From NCBI GenBank assembly GCA_017794925.1, contig CP051238.1, positions 4,451,021-4,515,020 on the forward strand: a DNA stretch of 64,000 nt, given 5' to 3'. Source of the DNA: Aestuariibacter sp. (lineage in GTDB: Bacteria > Pseudomonadota > Gammaproteobacteria > Enterobacterales > Alteromonadaceae). Shown here one piece after another: positions 44,269 through 53,067 of the stretch. The position numbers were made by a program, and so were the translations under genes. How positions within the stretch are numbered: position 1 is the stretch's first letter; each line of letters begins with the position of its first letter. Below the pieces are notes generated by a model. It made no database searches, was not told the DNA's origin, and worked only from the letters and a program-made list of their open reading frames with translations.

Positions 44269-44303
44269 TCCCTGATAACGCTGCGCGTTTCAGGGACGAC
44301 GGG
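44269..44303. repeat. REP-like hairpin, copy 4, opposite orientation
   Basis: TCCCTGATAACGCTGCGCGT followed by TTCAGGGACGACGGG is the reverse complement of the copy 2/3 consensus, including the flanking CGTCGTCCC. Confidence 0.65.
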
Positions 44304-44405
44304 AAGAAGTATATAGGGATTAATGGGTTATGAAGTTATCATGCCACCATGCACTGTCGTGTTGAGTAAAACCAGCTTAACTATGTAAAATCGTTCGTTG
44401 AAATA

Positions 44406-44430
44406 TTGGCACTGTTTGAAACAGTGCCAA
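44406..44430. terminator. perfect 12-bp hairpin between converging genes
   Basis: TTGGCACTGTTT and AAACAGTGCCAA form a complete inverted repeat with a minimal loop. It lies between the end of the LysR gene (44170) and the end of the hydrolase gene (44468), so it can serve both. Confidence 0.6.
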
Positions 44431-44467
44431 TCCGTCCTCATTCCTATACTTTGAGAATCAGCGGTTC

Positions 44468-45424
44468 CTATTCGCCGCCGTAAGGGAACGCAACAAATTC
44501 ATATCCGTTGCCCGCTTCCCGCAAGAATCCCAAGCCAGGGAATGGCTGGTGAGCAGCGGCCACTAACGTGTGTTGCTTAGCAACCTCAGCGAATACACTC
44601 TCTCTGGCTTTTGCCGCTTGTGTTGAATCAGTATCAAACACAATGGTCACTTCAGGGTGGGAAAATTGTACGGCCCCAACATGCGTAACGTCTCCCCAAA
44701 TAAGAAGCTCTTTATCTTCCGACGTAATGCTGTACGTAGTGTGCCCATGCGTGTGACCCGTTGCCGGAACAGATTTAATTCCCGGTAACAGGATTGTTTC
44801 GCCCTGAAACGGTTTTACTCTGCCATTTTCCAGGTAAGACGCCAAACTGGTCTTGGCAAACTCAAAAAACGGACGGTGACCAGCAAAGGCCTCACTCGCC
44901 ATTTCATCGCTCGTCCAGTAGTCTATTTCACGCTTATCTGCACGAATAATCGCGTTTGGAAAGGCCATGCCGGTGTCAGTTATCAATCCACCAACGTGGT
45001 CCGGATGCAAATGAGTAAAATAAATTTCATCAACTTGCTCTGGCGCATAACCTGCTGATTTCAAGTTGGAAATAACCATGCCCAACGCGGGGCTAAAAAT
45101 GCCACTTGAGCCAGTTCCTGTATCAATTAACACTAATTTTTCGCCAGTGTTAATAAGATAGGCATTCACAGATGCCGGGTATTCGTCGTCCAGAAAGGCT
45201 TGTTCAAGTTTTTCGCTTACTAATGCCTGACTAACATTCGTTAGCAACTGCTTGGGTGCCAGATCAAGAGTGCCGTCGTTCAGCGCCGTTACTTCAAAAT
45301 CACCCAGTGCCAGACGGTAAAAACCCGGTGCCTGGAAATGTTGTTTAGGGGCATTCGCCCAGGTAGAAGCGGTAGTCAAGGTTAGCGCTAGGGCGACAGA
45401 TCGAATAAACAGAGGTTTCATCAT
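44468..45424 (-). CDS. periplasmic metallo-beta-lactamase-fold hydrolase
   Basis: A 318-residue MBL-fold protein with a signal peptide (TTASTWANAP). The metal site is complete: HLHPDH (THLHPDHVGG) near 137-142, a His in GHTHGHTT near 220, the bridging Asp in LIWGDVTH and the final His in AAAHQPFPGLGF. It is of the quorum-quenching/hydrolase type rather than a class B beta-lactamase, as judged from the GFYRLALGDFEVTALNDG N-terminus. The substrate is unknown. It is divergent from the LysR at 45600. Confidence 0.88.
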   Translation of the reverse strand: MMKPLFIRSVALALTLTTASTWANAPKQHFQAPGFYRLALGDFEVTALNDGTLDLAPKQLLTNVSQALVSEKLEQAFLDDEYPASVNAYLINTGEKLVLIDTGTGSSGIFSPALGMVISNLKSAGYAPEQVDEIYFTHLHPDHVGGLITDTGMAFPNAIIRADKREIDYWTSDEMASEAFAGHRPFFEFAKTSLASYLENGRVKPFQGETILLPGIKSVPATGHTHGHTTYSITSEDKELLIWGDVTHVGAVQFSHPEVTIVFDTDSTQAAKARESVFAEVAKQHTLVAAAHQPFPGLGFLREAGNGYEFVAFPYGGE

Positions 45425-45599
45425 TCAACTCCAAAAAAATATCTTCAGCCCACCTGAAGAATTAATGTGGGTAGACTATACACAGCATACATATCAACAT
45501 TACGGAAAACTTCATCCATTATTGTTGAATTAAATTCTCCAATGTAATGTGATATACATTATCTGAGGCGATGAAATTAGCAGTTCGGGTGGGCGATGT

Positions 45600-46508
45600 A
45601 TGAACGAAAACAGATTCAACGGATTAATTACTTTTACCGCAGTAGTTGAAGCTGGGTCTTTTACAGCCGCCGCCGAAAAAGTACATCTGACTCGCTCTGC
45701 TGTTGCAAAATCAATTGCAGCACTCGAATCAAGACTTAAAGTACGACTATTTAACCGGACAACACGCACACTGGTGCTTACGGATGAGGGGGCTCGATAT
45801 TACGAACACTGCAAGAAACTCATTAATGAGTTGCGTGACGTAGAGTCTGAATTACATGATGGACAAATGGCGGTAGAAGGAAGAATAAGAATAAGCGCTC
45901 CAGTTCTTTTCGGACGTCACTGCATAGCCCCGGTTTTACGTAAACTTGTAAATAGGCATAGTGGGCTGAAAGTGGAAGCTGAGTTTTCCGACAGAGTGGT
46001 TGACATTGTGGCGGAGGGTTATGACTTAGCAGTCAGAATTGGCACTATTGCCGACTCATCCAGTTTAGTCGCCCGAAAAATTGGCAGTCAAAGAATGGCT
46101 ATTTTTGCCTCCCCCAACTATCTTGCGGCGAAAGGGACGCCTGTTGATCTTAACGATCTAAAACAACATACGGCAATTCTCTACGGTCGAAATATGCAGG
46201 AAATTACCTGGCGGATAATTGATCACCACGGAAAAACGCAAACCATATCAATGCAAGGGCAAGAATTGTACGACGATCTTCAGGTGGTGGCTGATTCGGC
46301 AATTGACGATGGTGGCCTGGCCTGGCTACCGAGATGGTTAGGTTTACCCTATGTAAATTCAGGAAAACTAAAACTGGTGATGGACAGTGACCAGGTTGAA
46401 TCCCTTAATATTTATGCGGTATGGCCCCATACAAAGTACTTGCCCCTTCGAACCAGAGTATTGATTGATAAGTTGTTAGAGCAAGTACCATTACAGTTAG
46501 GTGAATAG
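45600..46508 (+). CDS. LysR family transcriptional regulator
   Basis: A 302-residue LysR-type regulator. The helix-turn-helix is GSFTAAAEKVHLTRSAVAKS followed by IAALESRLKVRLFNRTTRTL; the effector domain begins near 90 (GRIRISAPVLFGRHC). It is divergent from the MBL-fold hydrolase 176 bases away and is its likely regulator. Confidence 0.92.
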   Translation: MNENRFNGLITFTAVVEAGSFTAAAEKVHLTRSAVAKSIAALESRLKVRLFNRTTRTLVLTDEGARYYEHCKKLINELRDVESELHDGQMAVEGRIRISAPVLFGRHCIAPVLRKLVNRHSGLKVEAEFSDRVVDIVAEGYDLAVRIGTIADSSSLVARKIGSQRMAIFASPNYLAAKGTPVDLNDLKQHTAILYGRNMQEITWRIIDHHGKTQTISMQGQELYDDLQVVADSAIDDGGLAWLPRWLGLPYVNSGKLKLVMDSDQVESLNIYAVWPHTKYLPLRTRVLIDKLLEQVPLQLGE

Positions 46509-46541
46509 GCCTGATTAGCTGATTAACACATTAGACTCACA

Positions 46542-47297
46542 TCACAACATCATACCGCCCGACGCTTCAACCCGCTGGCCGTTAATCCAATAACTCTTAT
46601 CACTTAACAGTGTGGCGATAGCGCCGCCAATATCATCTGGCAATCCAACCCGTCCTAACGCAGTTTGCGAAGCAATGGCCTGATTAAGCGCATGATTGTC
46701 CCTAACCTCACCGCCTCGAAAATCGGTCTCGATGGCACCCGGGGCTAAGGTATTTACCCGAATCTTTCGCGGGCCAAGCTCTTTCGCCATATAGCGAGTC
46801 ATTACCTCTACCGCGCCTTTAGCCATGCCATACGCACTGTAGCCGGGAAAACTAAAGCGGCTAAGACCAGATGATACATTTACTATTGCACCGCCATCGG
46901 CAATCACCGGTAGCAAAGATTGGGTCAAAAAGTACGGCCCTTTCACGTGCATGTTTAATAAGGTATCCACCTGCTCCTGAGTGGTGTCAGCAAACGGTGC
47001 GTTTATGCCTACTCCAGCATTGTTCACAAGGTAATCAAGAGTATCGCGACCAAACTTAGCAGAAAGCTGCTGTCTGAGATCTTTAACAAAGGGGCTAAAG
47101 CTATCCATGTTAGCGGTATCCAGTTTCAAAGCCAGCGCTTGCTGGCCGGCCCACTCAACTTCTTTTACCAGTGAATCAGCTGCCTCTGTATTGCTGTGAT
47201 AAGTGATTATAACGTCGCAGCCCTCTGCCGCCAGTGCCAATGCACCCGCCCTGCCTAACCCTCTGCTTCCGCCGGTAATTAATGCCATTTTGTTCAT
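46542..47297 (-). CDS. short-chain dehydrogenase/reductase, LysR-linked
   Basis: A 251-residue classical SDR. TGGSRGLGRAGALALA binds coenzyme, NNAGVGINAPF is at about 90, catalytic Tyr-Lys in SAYGMAKGAVEV. The C-terminal LLSDKSYWINGQRVEASGGM is typical. It is divergent from the LysR at 47423, 125 bases away. Substrate unknown. Confidence 0.9.
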   Translation of the reverse strand: MNKMALITGGSRGLGRAGALALAAEGCDVIITYHSNTEAADSLVKEVEWAGQQALALKLDTANMDSFSPFVKDLRQQLSAKFGRDTLDYLVNNAGVGINAPFADTTQEQVDTLLNMHVKGPYFLTQSLLPVIADGGAIVNVSSGLSRFSFPGYSAYGMAKGAVEVMTRYMAKELGPRKIRVNTLAPGAIETDFRGGEVRDNHALNQAIASQTALGRVGLPDDIGGAIATLLSDKSYWINGQRVEASGGMML

Positions 47298-47422
47298 CTT
47301 TTTTGCCTCTGTGTTTAAGACCTGAAGGGATAATTGAGAGGCAGTTTATGCTCTGTTTATTGTTTGAAAAACACAGAAAAACCGATAACATTGTTCATTA
47401 TAAGCAAACAATTGGCAGTACG

Positions 47423-48337
47423 ATGGACAAATTTGAGATGTTAACCCGGTTCTCAGAAACCGCCAGAATAGGCAGTTTTAGTGGGGCTGCCGACTACCTG
47501 GGGTTACCCAAGTCCAGTGTGTCTCAAGCTGTGCAAAGTCTGGAGAAAGCCCTGGGTACCCGCTTGCTTCATCGCAGTACTCGCCGGGTAAGCCTGACGC
47601 CCGACGGAGAAGCATTTTTGCCGCAATGCCGCGCATTACTAGCAGAACTCGAAGCCATGGAAACGCAGTTTGTGAGCGACCCGGCTGATTTACGCGGCGA
47701 GTTACGTGTGGATATGCCAAGCCGCTTCGCATCCAATATCCTTATACCCAAACTGAGTGACTTTATAGACAACCATCCCAATTTGAGACTGCGTATCAGC
47801 AGTTATGACCACCGCATTGATATGATTAAAGAAGGTATTGATTGTGTGATCAGAGTGGGCGAACTGGCAGACAGCAGTCTGATTGCCCGACCACTGTTAC
47901 ACTACCGAATGGTGAATTGCGTGAGTCAGTCCTATGCAAAACGTTTTGGTATTCCCAAAACGCTGGATGACCTGCAACATCACAGGTTGATTGATTATTC
48001 CCACTCATTGAGTCAGCGTCCGGGCGAGTTTGAATATACCACGGCTGACGGCACACAATCCCTTACCATGCCCAGTGCCATCGCGGTAAATGGGACAGAG
48101 GCGTATTATTCTGCGTGCCTTAACGGATTGGGGATCGCTCAAATCCCGATGGTCGGTGTAGAAAAGGAAATGAATAACGGTGAGCTCATTTGTGTACTGG
48201 ATGAGTATCAGGCTCCCCCAATGCCAGTAAATCTGCTTTATCCATCCAGACAACAAGTGTCTCCCAGACTTACAGCGTTTGCTGACTGGCTGGTTAGCAT
48301 GGTCAATCATAGCAAGACGGGCCTTGCCAATACCTAA
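47423..48337 (+). CDS. LysR family transcriptional regulator
   Basis: A 304-residue LysR-type regulator. MDKFEMLTRFSETARIGSFS and AADYLGLPKSSVSQAVQSLE form the helix-turn-helix; the effector domain starts near 90 (GELRVDMPSRFASN). I chose ATG 47423 because the family normally begins here; an upstream in-frame ATG at 47282 would add 47 residues and overlap the divergent SDR gene. It probably regulates that SDR. Confidence 0.9.
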   Translation: MDKFEMLTRFSETARIGSFSGAADYLGLPKSSVSQAVQSLEKALGTRLLHRSTRRVSLTPDGEAFLPQCRALLAELEAMETQFVSDPADLRGELRVDMPSRFASNILIPKLSDFIDNHPNLRLRISSYDHRIDMIKEGIDCVIRVGELADSSLIARPLLHYRMVNCVSQSYAKRFGIPKTLDDLQHHRLIDYSHSLSQRPGEFEYTTADGTQSLTMPSAIAVNGTEAYYSACLNGLGIAQIPMVGVEKEMNNGELICVLDEYQAPPMPVNLLYPSRQQVSPRLTAFADWLVSMVNHSKTGLANT

Positions 48338-48438
48338 CGGCCTGCACCAATACCTAATGTTGCAGCTCAGGCATTGCCAGCCGCGGCTTGCTCTCCTATA
48401 GTGTTGATATGTTGATTAAACAATCCAAGACGACTTAC

Positions 48439-48849
48439 ATGACTATGCGCCGGTACTTACTTTCTGCCCTTGGACTTTCGATGATGACACTGAGTATGTC
48501 AGCTCAGGCAACCTCGGCCCCCGAGTCGCAGCCTGACATCACGTCGTGTCCGGCGTCATTTTATGCGGTTAAAATTCATGAAGAGGCGCGTCAGTGTCAG
48601 CGTTTTGACGCAAAAATGCCGGCATCAATGGTGTATTTTGTGAATGACTCTACTGATGCACTGGTCGCCTTTTATTTGGCACTGATGCCAGACCTGCACC
48701 TGAAAGGTGAACATAACGCCAGAATCCTGTTAACTAATGACGCTGGTGACGTTCGCGTGGTGGTATCCCCCGACGGTGAGGGCGCGCAAATCGATATATT
48801 AGTGGTTGCAGATACCCCCGTTAACAACGATTTGTCTTCCGCAGAATAA
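48439..48849 (+). CDS. secreted protein of unknown function
   Basis: About 136 residues with a signal peptide (LLSALGLSMMTLSMSAQATS). The mature part has two cysteines (ITSCPASF and ARQCQRFD) and a C-terminal segment of beta-strand character (ARILLTNDAGDVRVVVSPDG). No family recognised. ATG 48439 or the second ATG at 48445 best fits a signal peptide start; an in-frame ATG 51 bases further upstream is unlikely. Confidence 0.6.
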   Translation: MTMRRYLLSALGLSMMTLSMSAQATSAPESQPDITSCPASFYAVKIHEEARQCQRFDAKMPASMVYFVNDSTDALVAFYLALMPDLHLKGEHNARILLTNDAGDVRVVVSPDGEGAQIDILVVADTPVNNDLSSAE

Positions 48850-48966
48850 CACGCTCGTTCATACCTCATTATTGGCATCGCCTTTGCAATTTCCTCAATA
48901 CGTTCGATAACGGCGCCGGTAAAGTCATTTTTTTGACACTCCGGACTGATACACATTGAGGAAATT

Positions 48967-49566
48967 ATGGAACTTGCCATTGTCTTATTTATGTTACTGA
49001 TTGTTGTTGCGATTGGTGCGCTTAAGCTCGCTGATCACGGTGTGAGTTTTCCATTCCGTAAAAAGCAGCAACTGTTTACTCAGGTAGAACACACCTTTAT
49101 TAATTTGCTTGAACAAGCCGTTGGCCGGGAATTTCGCATTGTTTCACGAGTGCGACTGAACGACTTGCTGGCCGTGCGTAATTCAGCGAACAAACGTCAG
49201 GCTCGCCAGGCGTTACTGCGCGCAGGTAGCAAACAGCTGGATTTTGTATTGTGTCGTCGTGATGACATGACACCAGTACTGGCTATCGACCTGGTTCACA
49301 AACAAGGCAAAGATGGCTATAAAACTCAGCGCGACTGGTTTGTTAGCGGTGCACTGGATGCAGCTGGTATTCCCCATGCGCGATTTAAGGTTAAATCAGG
49401 ATACTCGGTAGAAGAAGTGCGTGAGTGTGTTGAAACCAAGCTTCTGCCCTTGCGCAAGCAGCAGGCGAAACTGGATGCCAGCAAAATGAACCCTCCGGCT
49501 CCGAAGCGCCCTACCCGTCCGGTTCGCTCGAGCCGTCAATCAGGTGGCCAGCAGGTTGCAGCATAA
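48967..49566 (+). CDS. DUF2726 domain protein with N-terminal membrane helix
   Basis: A 199-residue protein: one N-terminal membrane helix (IVLFMLLIVVAIGALKL), then a DUF2726-like domain from about 38 to 160 (LFTQVEHTFINLLEQAVGR, KQLDFVLCRRDDMTPVLAID). The domain resembles restriction-endonuclease-like folds with the D...D/K pattern FVLC-x6-AIDL. A proline- and arginine-rich tail follows. GAGGAAATT precedes the ATG. Function unknown. Confidence 0.75.
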   Translation: MELAIVLFMLLIVVAIGALKLADHGVSFPFRKKQQLFTQVEHTFINLLEQAVGREFRIVSRVRLNDLLAVRNSANKRQARQALLRAGSKQLDFVLCRRDDMTPVLAIDLVHKQGKDGYKTQRDWFVSGALDAAGIPHARFKVKSGYSVEEVRECVETKLLPLRKQQAKLDASKMNPPAPKRPTRPVRSSRQSGGQQVAA

Positions 49567-49600
49567 CGCCTGAAGAGACCAATCGGGCAGTAACAAGTTG

Positions 49601-50035
49601 TTATTGCCCGGTTTGATAAACCACCGTTAAATGATCAGGAATGTCCACGTCAGCAGGAAAGAATGCCACCGTGCCTTTGTGGGTAGAAATATACGCCAGT
49701 AAATCTTCAACATCCTGCATTTCTTTTGGCGGTTTTGAGCGCCCACTAAAACGCATTTGAGACCAGTACGACTGAATACGGGACTCAGTTAATCCAATTA
49801 CTTTGGTATTAAATACAGCCCGGGTTAACGTTTCGGGCGGCAACGTGATCGGTTCAAGCAACACTTCAATAGCATTACCCATAAACAAGTTGCGAACCGC
49901 CCGTTTATCCAGGCGAATGTCTTTATTGTCAACGTTAGCGACAACCACGACATCGCGGCTTTCAGCTGCACACTCGCTGGAGCCTATCGCTCCCCAAAAC
50001 ACCAGCATTAATGACATCTTCATAAAATATCGCAT
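49601..50035 (-). CDS. small periplasmic PstS-like substrate-binding protein
   Basis: A 144-residue protein with a signal peptide (ends near SSECAAES). The segment VVVVANVDNKDIRLDKRAVR, followed by NLFMGNAIEVL, and the later FSGRSKPPKEM recall the N-terminal lobe of phosphate-type binding proteins found beside porins and GGDEF sensors in marine gammaproteobacteria. It is too short for a full two-lobed binding protein. Its ATG overlaps the porin stop by one base (TGATG), so it is cotranscribed with it. The substrate is not known. Confidence 0.7.
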   Translation of the reverse strand: MRYFMKMSLMLVFWGAIGSSECAAESRDVVVVANVDNKDIRLDKRAVRNLFMGNAIEVLLEPITLPPETLTRAVFNTKVIGLTESRIQSYWSQMRFSGRSKPPKEMQDVEDLLAYISTHKGTVAFFPADVDIPDHLTVVYQTGQ

Positions 50036-51243
50036 CAGAATACAAACTCCATTCCAATTTGATACAAATTCGCCCGCTCATCGAACGCCAATGCCGCGCT
50101 TTCAGAGAGTGGCTCAAAGGTAGAAATACCAATTCCGCCCTGATAATGCGTCACCTCAGCTTTAAAGGCCACATTCACACCTGCATCCCAGCGAAGACCC
50201 AGTGTTAAGCTTTTTAAATCCGACGCCTTGGTACGTTGCAGTGTTGTGTTGTAGGCAATGAACAACTGATCCAGGCCTGGGTTCACACCAAATGGAATGT
50301 CATTGGCAGGCTCCACCGCCGAGGTAATCAGGTTAGCAAAGGTCACATTCACCGTAACCGGATCAAATACGTAGCCCCCCTGCAGATAATAACTGGTGAT
50401 ATTCGGCGCCAGAATAGTATTAGACGTGATCTTCATCCATTCCCAGGCCAGGTGGTAATCAAATTCTTCGTAAATCGCACCAGCCTGATAAATGTCAAAT
50501 TCACCTTCCATAGTGAGAGAGTTTGCACTTTCCACAAAACCTGCACCGCGCAGGATATTGGCAAACTGTGTGATCTCTTCCAAGTCCAATGCAAAATCAG
50601 CGGTGATATAGGAACTCCGCAATTTAAGATTTCCACCCACAATGGCATTCAGGACAATCCCGCGTAAATTATCAATGTCAGTGGGATAACGTTTTTGCTG
50701 AAAGCTGGTATCACCGTGGTAACGGCCTGTATAAAGCTCTACCGAACCACTTACCGGCCCAAGAGCAAAACGATGAATGCCGCTCAGCCCTTCATACTGA
50801 TTGAACAAAAAGGCACTGTACAGTTGCTGGGGCGGTGATAACCAGGCATATGCAAACCCTACGTCCAACACGTCAGAATACTGGTAAAAAGGCGTACGCA
50901 TTTTACCGGCCTTAAAGAGCCACTGGGTATTCGGCTCGTAACTTAAGTAAAACCATTCAATTCCAGAGTCTCGTTCGCTGTTATTGTGGGCCAATAACTG
51001 AGATGTCACAGTGAGGGTGTCCGTAAGGTGATAATCAGCCTGAATCGCCAGTAAACTCTGTTCACTGAACGTCAATTCATTGGTGTAGCCTTCGAACTTG
51101 ACGTTATTATCGTCAAGATAACCTGCAACCAGTCGGCCAAAGCCGGATATTTCTAATTTTTCAGCAGCGTAACTTACCTGACTCACACTTAAGCAAGCCA
51201 CTGCAAAGCACAATAAAACGCGCGTGTTCAGGCGCTTGTACAT
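50035..51243 (-). CDS. outer-membrane porin-like beta-barrel protein
   Basis: A 402-residue protein with a signal peptide (SVSQVSYAAEK) and an all-beta layout with alternating hydrophobic and polar residues. It ends in the aromatic GMEFVF, the C-terminal signature of outer-membrane barrels. LEISGFGRLVAGYLD at the mature N-terminus and LFKAGKMRTPFYQYSD resemble general porins. It is the first gene of the two-gene operon with the small binding protein. Confidence 0.75.
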   Translation of the reverse strand: MYKRLNTRVLLCFAVACLSVSQVSYAAEKLEISGFGRLVAGYLDDNNVKFEGYTNELTFSEQSLLAIQADYHLTDTLTVTSQLLAHNNSERDSGIEWFYLSYEPNTQWLFKAGKMRTPFYQYSDVLDVGFAYAWLSPPQQLYSAFLFNQYEGLSGIHRFALGPVSGSVELYTGRYHGDTSFQQKRYPTDIDNLRGIVLNAIVGGNLKLRSSYITADFALDLEEITQFANILRGAGFVESANSLTMEGEFDIYQAGAIYEEFDYHLAWEWMKITSNTILAPNITSYYLQGGYVFDPVTVNVTFANLITSAVEPANDIPFGVNPGLDQLFIAYNTTLQRTKASDLKSLTLGLRWDAGVNVAFKAEVTHYQGGIGISTFEPLSESAALAFDERANLYQIGMEFVF

Positions 51244-51389
51244 ACTTTTACCCTTTCAACCACTATCATGGGTCAGTATAGATTAATTTGGCGATTTGCT
51301 ATGAGAATATCGCTATTCATATTAGACTTTCGCACTTTATATTGATCACACTCAGTAATTCAAGATTACTCGCATCCGGAGGGTAACCC

Positions 51390-52094
51390 ATGAAGATTGG
51401 AATTCTAGGCGCAATGGATCAGGAAGTTGCGCTGCTTCAGGCCAGTTTAGACAATGTCACCGTCGACGAATGGAAACATTTGACCTTTTACACAGGCACC
51501 CTGCACGGCGTCGACGTGGTGGTGGTTAAATGCGGTATTGGTAAAGTAGCAGCCGCCCTGGCAACGACTGCCCTGGTAGATAGATATTCGCCGGATTATG
51601 TGGTCAATACCGGTTCAGCAGGTGGCTTTGATACTGACTTAAACATCGGTGATCTGGTAATCGGTACCTCTGTACTACACCACGATATCGACATTACTCA
51701 TTTTGGTTATGCACCTGGCCAGGCAGCGGGTATGCCCGCCACCTATGAAAGCGATGAAACCCTTATCGCCGCGGCGGAGCAGGCAGCTAAGCAGTCGCTG
51801 GATGTCACCACCAAACGCGGACTTATCTGCACTGGCGATTCATTCATTGGCAGTGATGAAGCCGCCGAGCGACTTCGCGAACTGTTTCCGCTTATGGCTG
51901 CGGTAGAAATGGAAGGTGCGGCGATTGCGCAAACCTGTTTTTTACTGGAAACGCCTTTTTTAGTCATTCGGTCGTTGTCGGATATTGCTGGCAAAACCTC
52001 AACGGTGTCTTTTCAGTCGTATCTGGAAAAAGCCGCCAAACACTCTGCAGAGCTGGTCATGCAAATGATTGCGGTAATGGCAAAACAGGCTTAA
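51390..52094 (+). CDS. mtnN: 5'-methylthioadenosine/S-adenosylhomocysteine nucleosidase
   Basis: A 234-residue MTA/SAH nucleosidase that cleaves the N-glycosidic bond of MTA and SAH. MKIGILGAMDQEVALL, VVVKCGIGKVAAALATTAL and VNTGSAGGFDTDLNIGDLVI are family segments; the catalytic Glu and Asp are in MAAVEMEGAAIAQTC and IRSLSDIAGK. CGGAGGG is a strong RBS. It begins a run of genes for cofactor salvage. Confidence 0.96.
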   Translation: MKIGILGAMDQEVALLQASLDNVTVDEWKHLTFYTGTLHGVDVVVVKCGIGKVAAALATTALVDRYSPDYVVNTGSAGGFDTDLNIGDLVIGTSVLHHDIDITHFGYAPGQAAGMPATYESDETLIAAAEQAAKQSLDVTTKRGLICTGDSFIGSDEAAERLRELFPLMAAVEMEGAAIAQTCFLLETPFLVIRSLSDIAGKTSTVSFQSYLEKAAKHSAELVMQMIAVMAKQA

Positions 52095-52116
52095 ACACCG
52101 GAACACACTACCGCTT

Positions 52117-53067
52117 ATGATAGCCAGCACACTTTCCCCACTGCTCATTGCGCTGATGACTGTGTTGCTGGTGATCCTGATTGACAGAGTCTGGCACATT
52201 CCTGAACGGGTTAATCCGATTACGCTCTTCCGGTTAATGGTGTTAAACCTTGCCAAACGGGTTTGTCCTGCCGCAACCGCACCGATATCGCAGCACTATA
52301 TTTCCGGCACATTGGGCATAATTGTGCTGTTAGTACCGTTGCTGGTTGTCATTGCGATAATTACCAGTGCCATGGAATTTAATTATGTCGTCGACGGCAT
52401 CATTTTGTTCGGCTGCTTGGGCTTTCATCACGTACGGCAACAATACAAAGCGGTGATCTACTGCTTGTCTAAACAAAAAAAGCTATTGGCTCGGGAGCGA
52501 GTTAGTCACCTGGTGGCACGCCAGACAGACCGCCTGTCAGACATTGGTATTGCCAAGGCGGCCATCGAGTCATACTTCCTGCGTTTTTTACAACAGTTCG
52601 TTGGCGTGATTTTCTGGTTCCTACTGGCAGGCCCCATTGCAGCATTGGGATACAGACTGCTACTGGAATATCGTTGGCAATGGCACCGCCAGAACCCAAA
52701 ATTCAGTCATTTTAGTCAGCCTGCCTACCACCTGACTCAATGGCTAATCTGGCCTGGTTATGTGATGGGTACTTTGCTGTTGTTACTGGTTACCTCACCT
52801 ACCAAAGGTATCGCTGCATGGCGCTCTGCGCGGCAGAAAGATCTCACCAGTACTGTGCTGGCTTTGTTTGGTGGCAGCATGAACATTATACTGGGCGGCC
52901 CGAATATTTATGACGACCGCACGGTCAGACACCAGCGGGTAGGCGGTGCGAATCAGGTACGTTTTTCAGATTTAACTTATGTGTTGCGCGCAATCAATCG
53001 CACAACGTGGCTGGGCACAATATTACTCACGCTGGTCATGATGACTTTATGGCAATTAGCAAAATGA
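52117..53067 (+). CDS. cobalamin biosynthesis protein CbiB/CobD-like
   Basis: A 316-residue inner-membrane protein with about five hydrophobic segments. The N-terminal LIALMTVLLVILIDRVWHIP, ARQTDRLSDIGIAKAAIES and the C-terminal GGSMNIILGGPNIYDDRTVR match the CbiB/CobD layout, which attaches the aminopropanol arm in adenosylcobinamide synthesis. It lies directly before btuF, so it fits corrinoid salvage. It could also be an AmpE-like membrane protein, but the neighbour favours CbiB. Confidence 0.8.
   Translation: MIASTLSPLLIALMTVLLVILIDRVWHIPERVNPITLFRLMVLNLAKRVCPAATAPISQHYISGTLGIIVLLVPLLVVIAIITSAMEFNYVVDGIILFGCLGFHHVRQQYKAVIYCLSKQKKLLARERVSHLVARQTDRLSDIGIAKAAIESYFLRFLQQFVGVIFWFLLAGPIAALGYRLLLEYRWQWHRQNPKFSHFSQPAYHLTQWLIWPGYVMGTLLLLLVTSPTKGIAAWRSARQKDLTSTVLALFGGSMNIILGGPNIYDDRTVRHQRVGGANQVRFSDLTYVLRAINRTTWLGTILLTLVMMTLWQLAK

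Noticed and set aside
51294-51308. ATTTGC TAT GAGAAT upstream of the porin operon as a ninth IclR-type site
   Set aside because: Only about 11 of 15 positions fit and the porin has no link to the pathway; kept out of the operator list.
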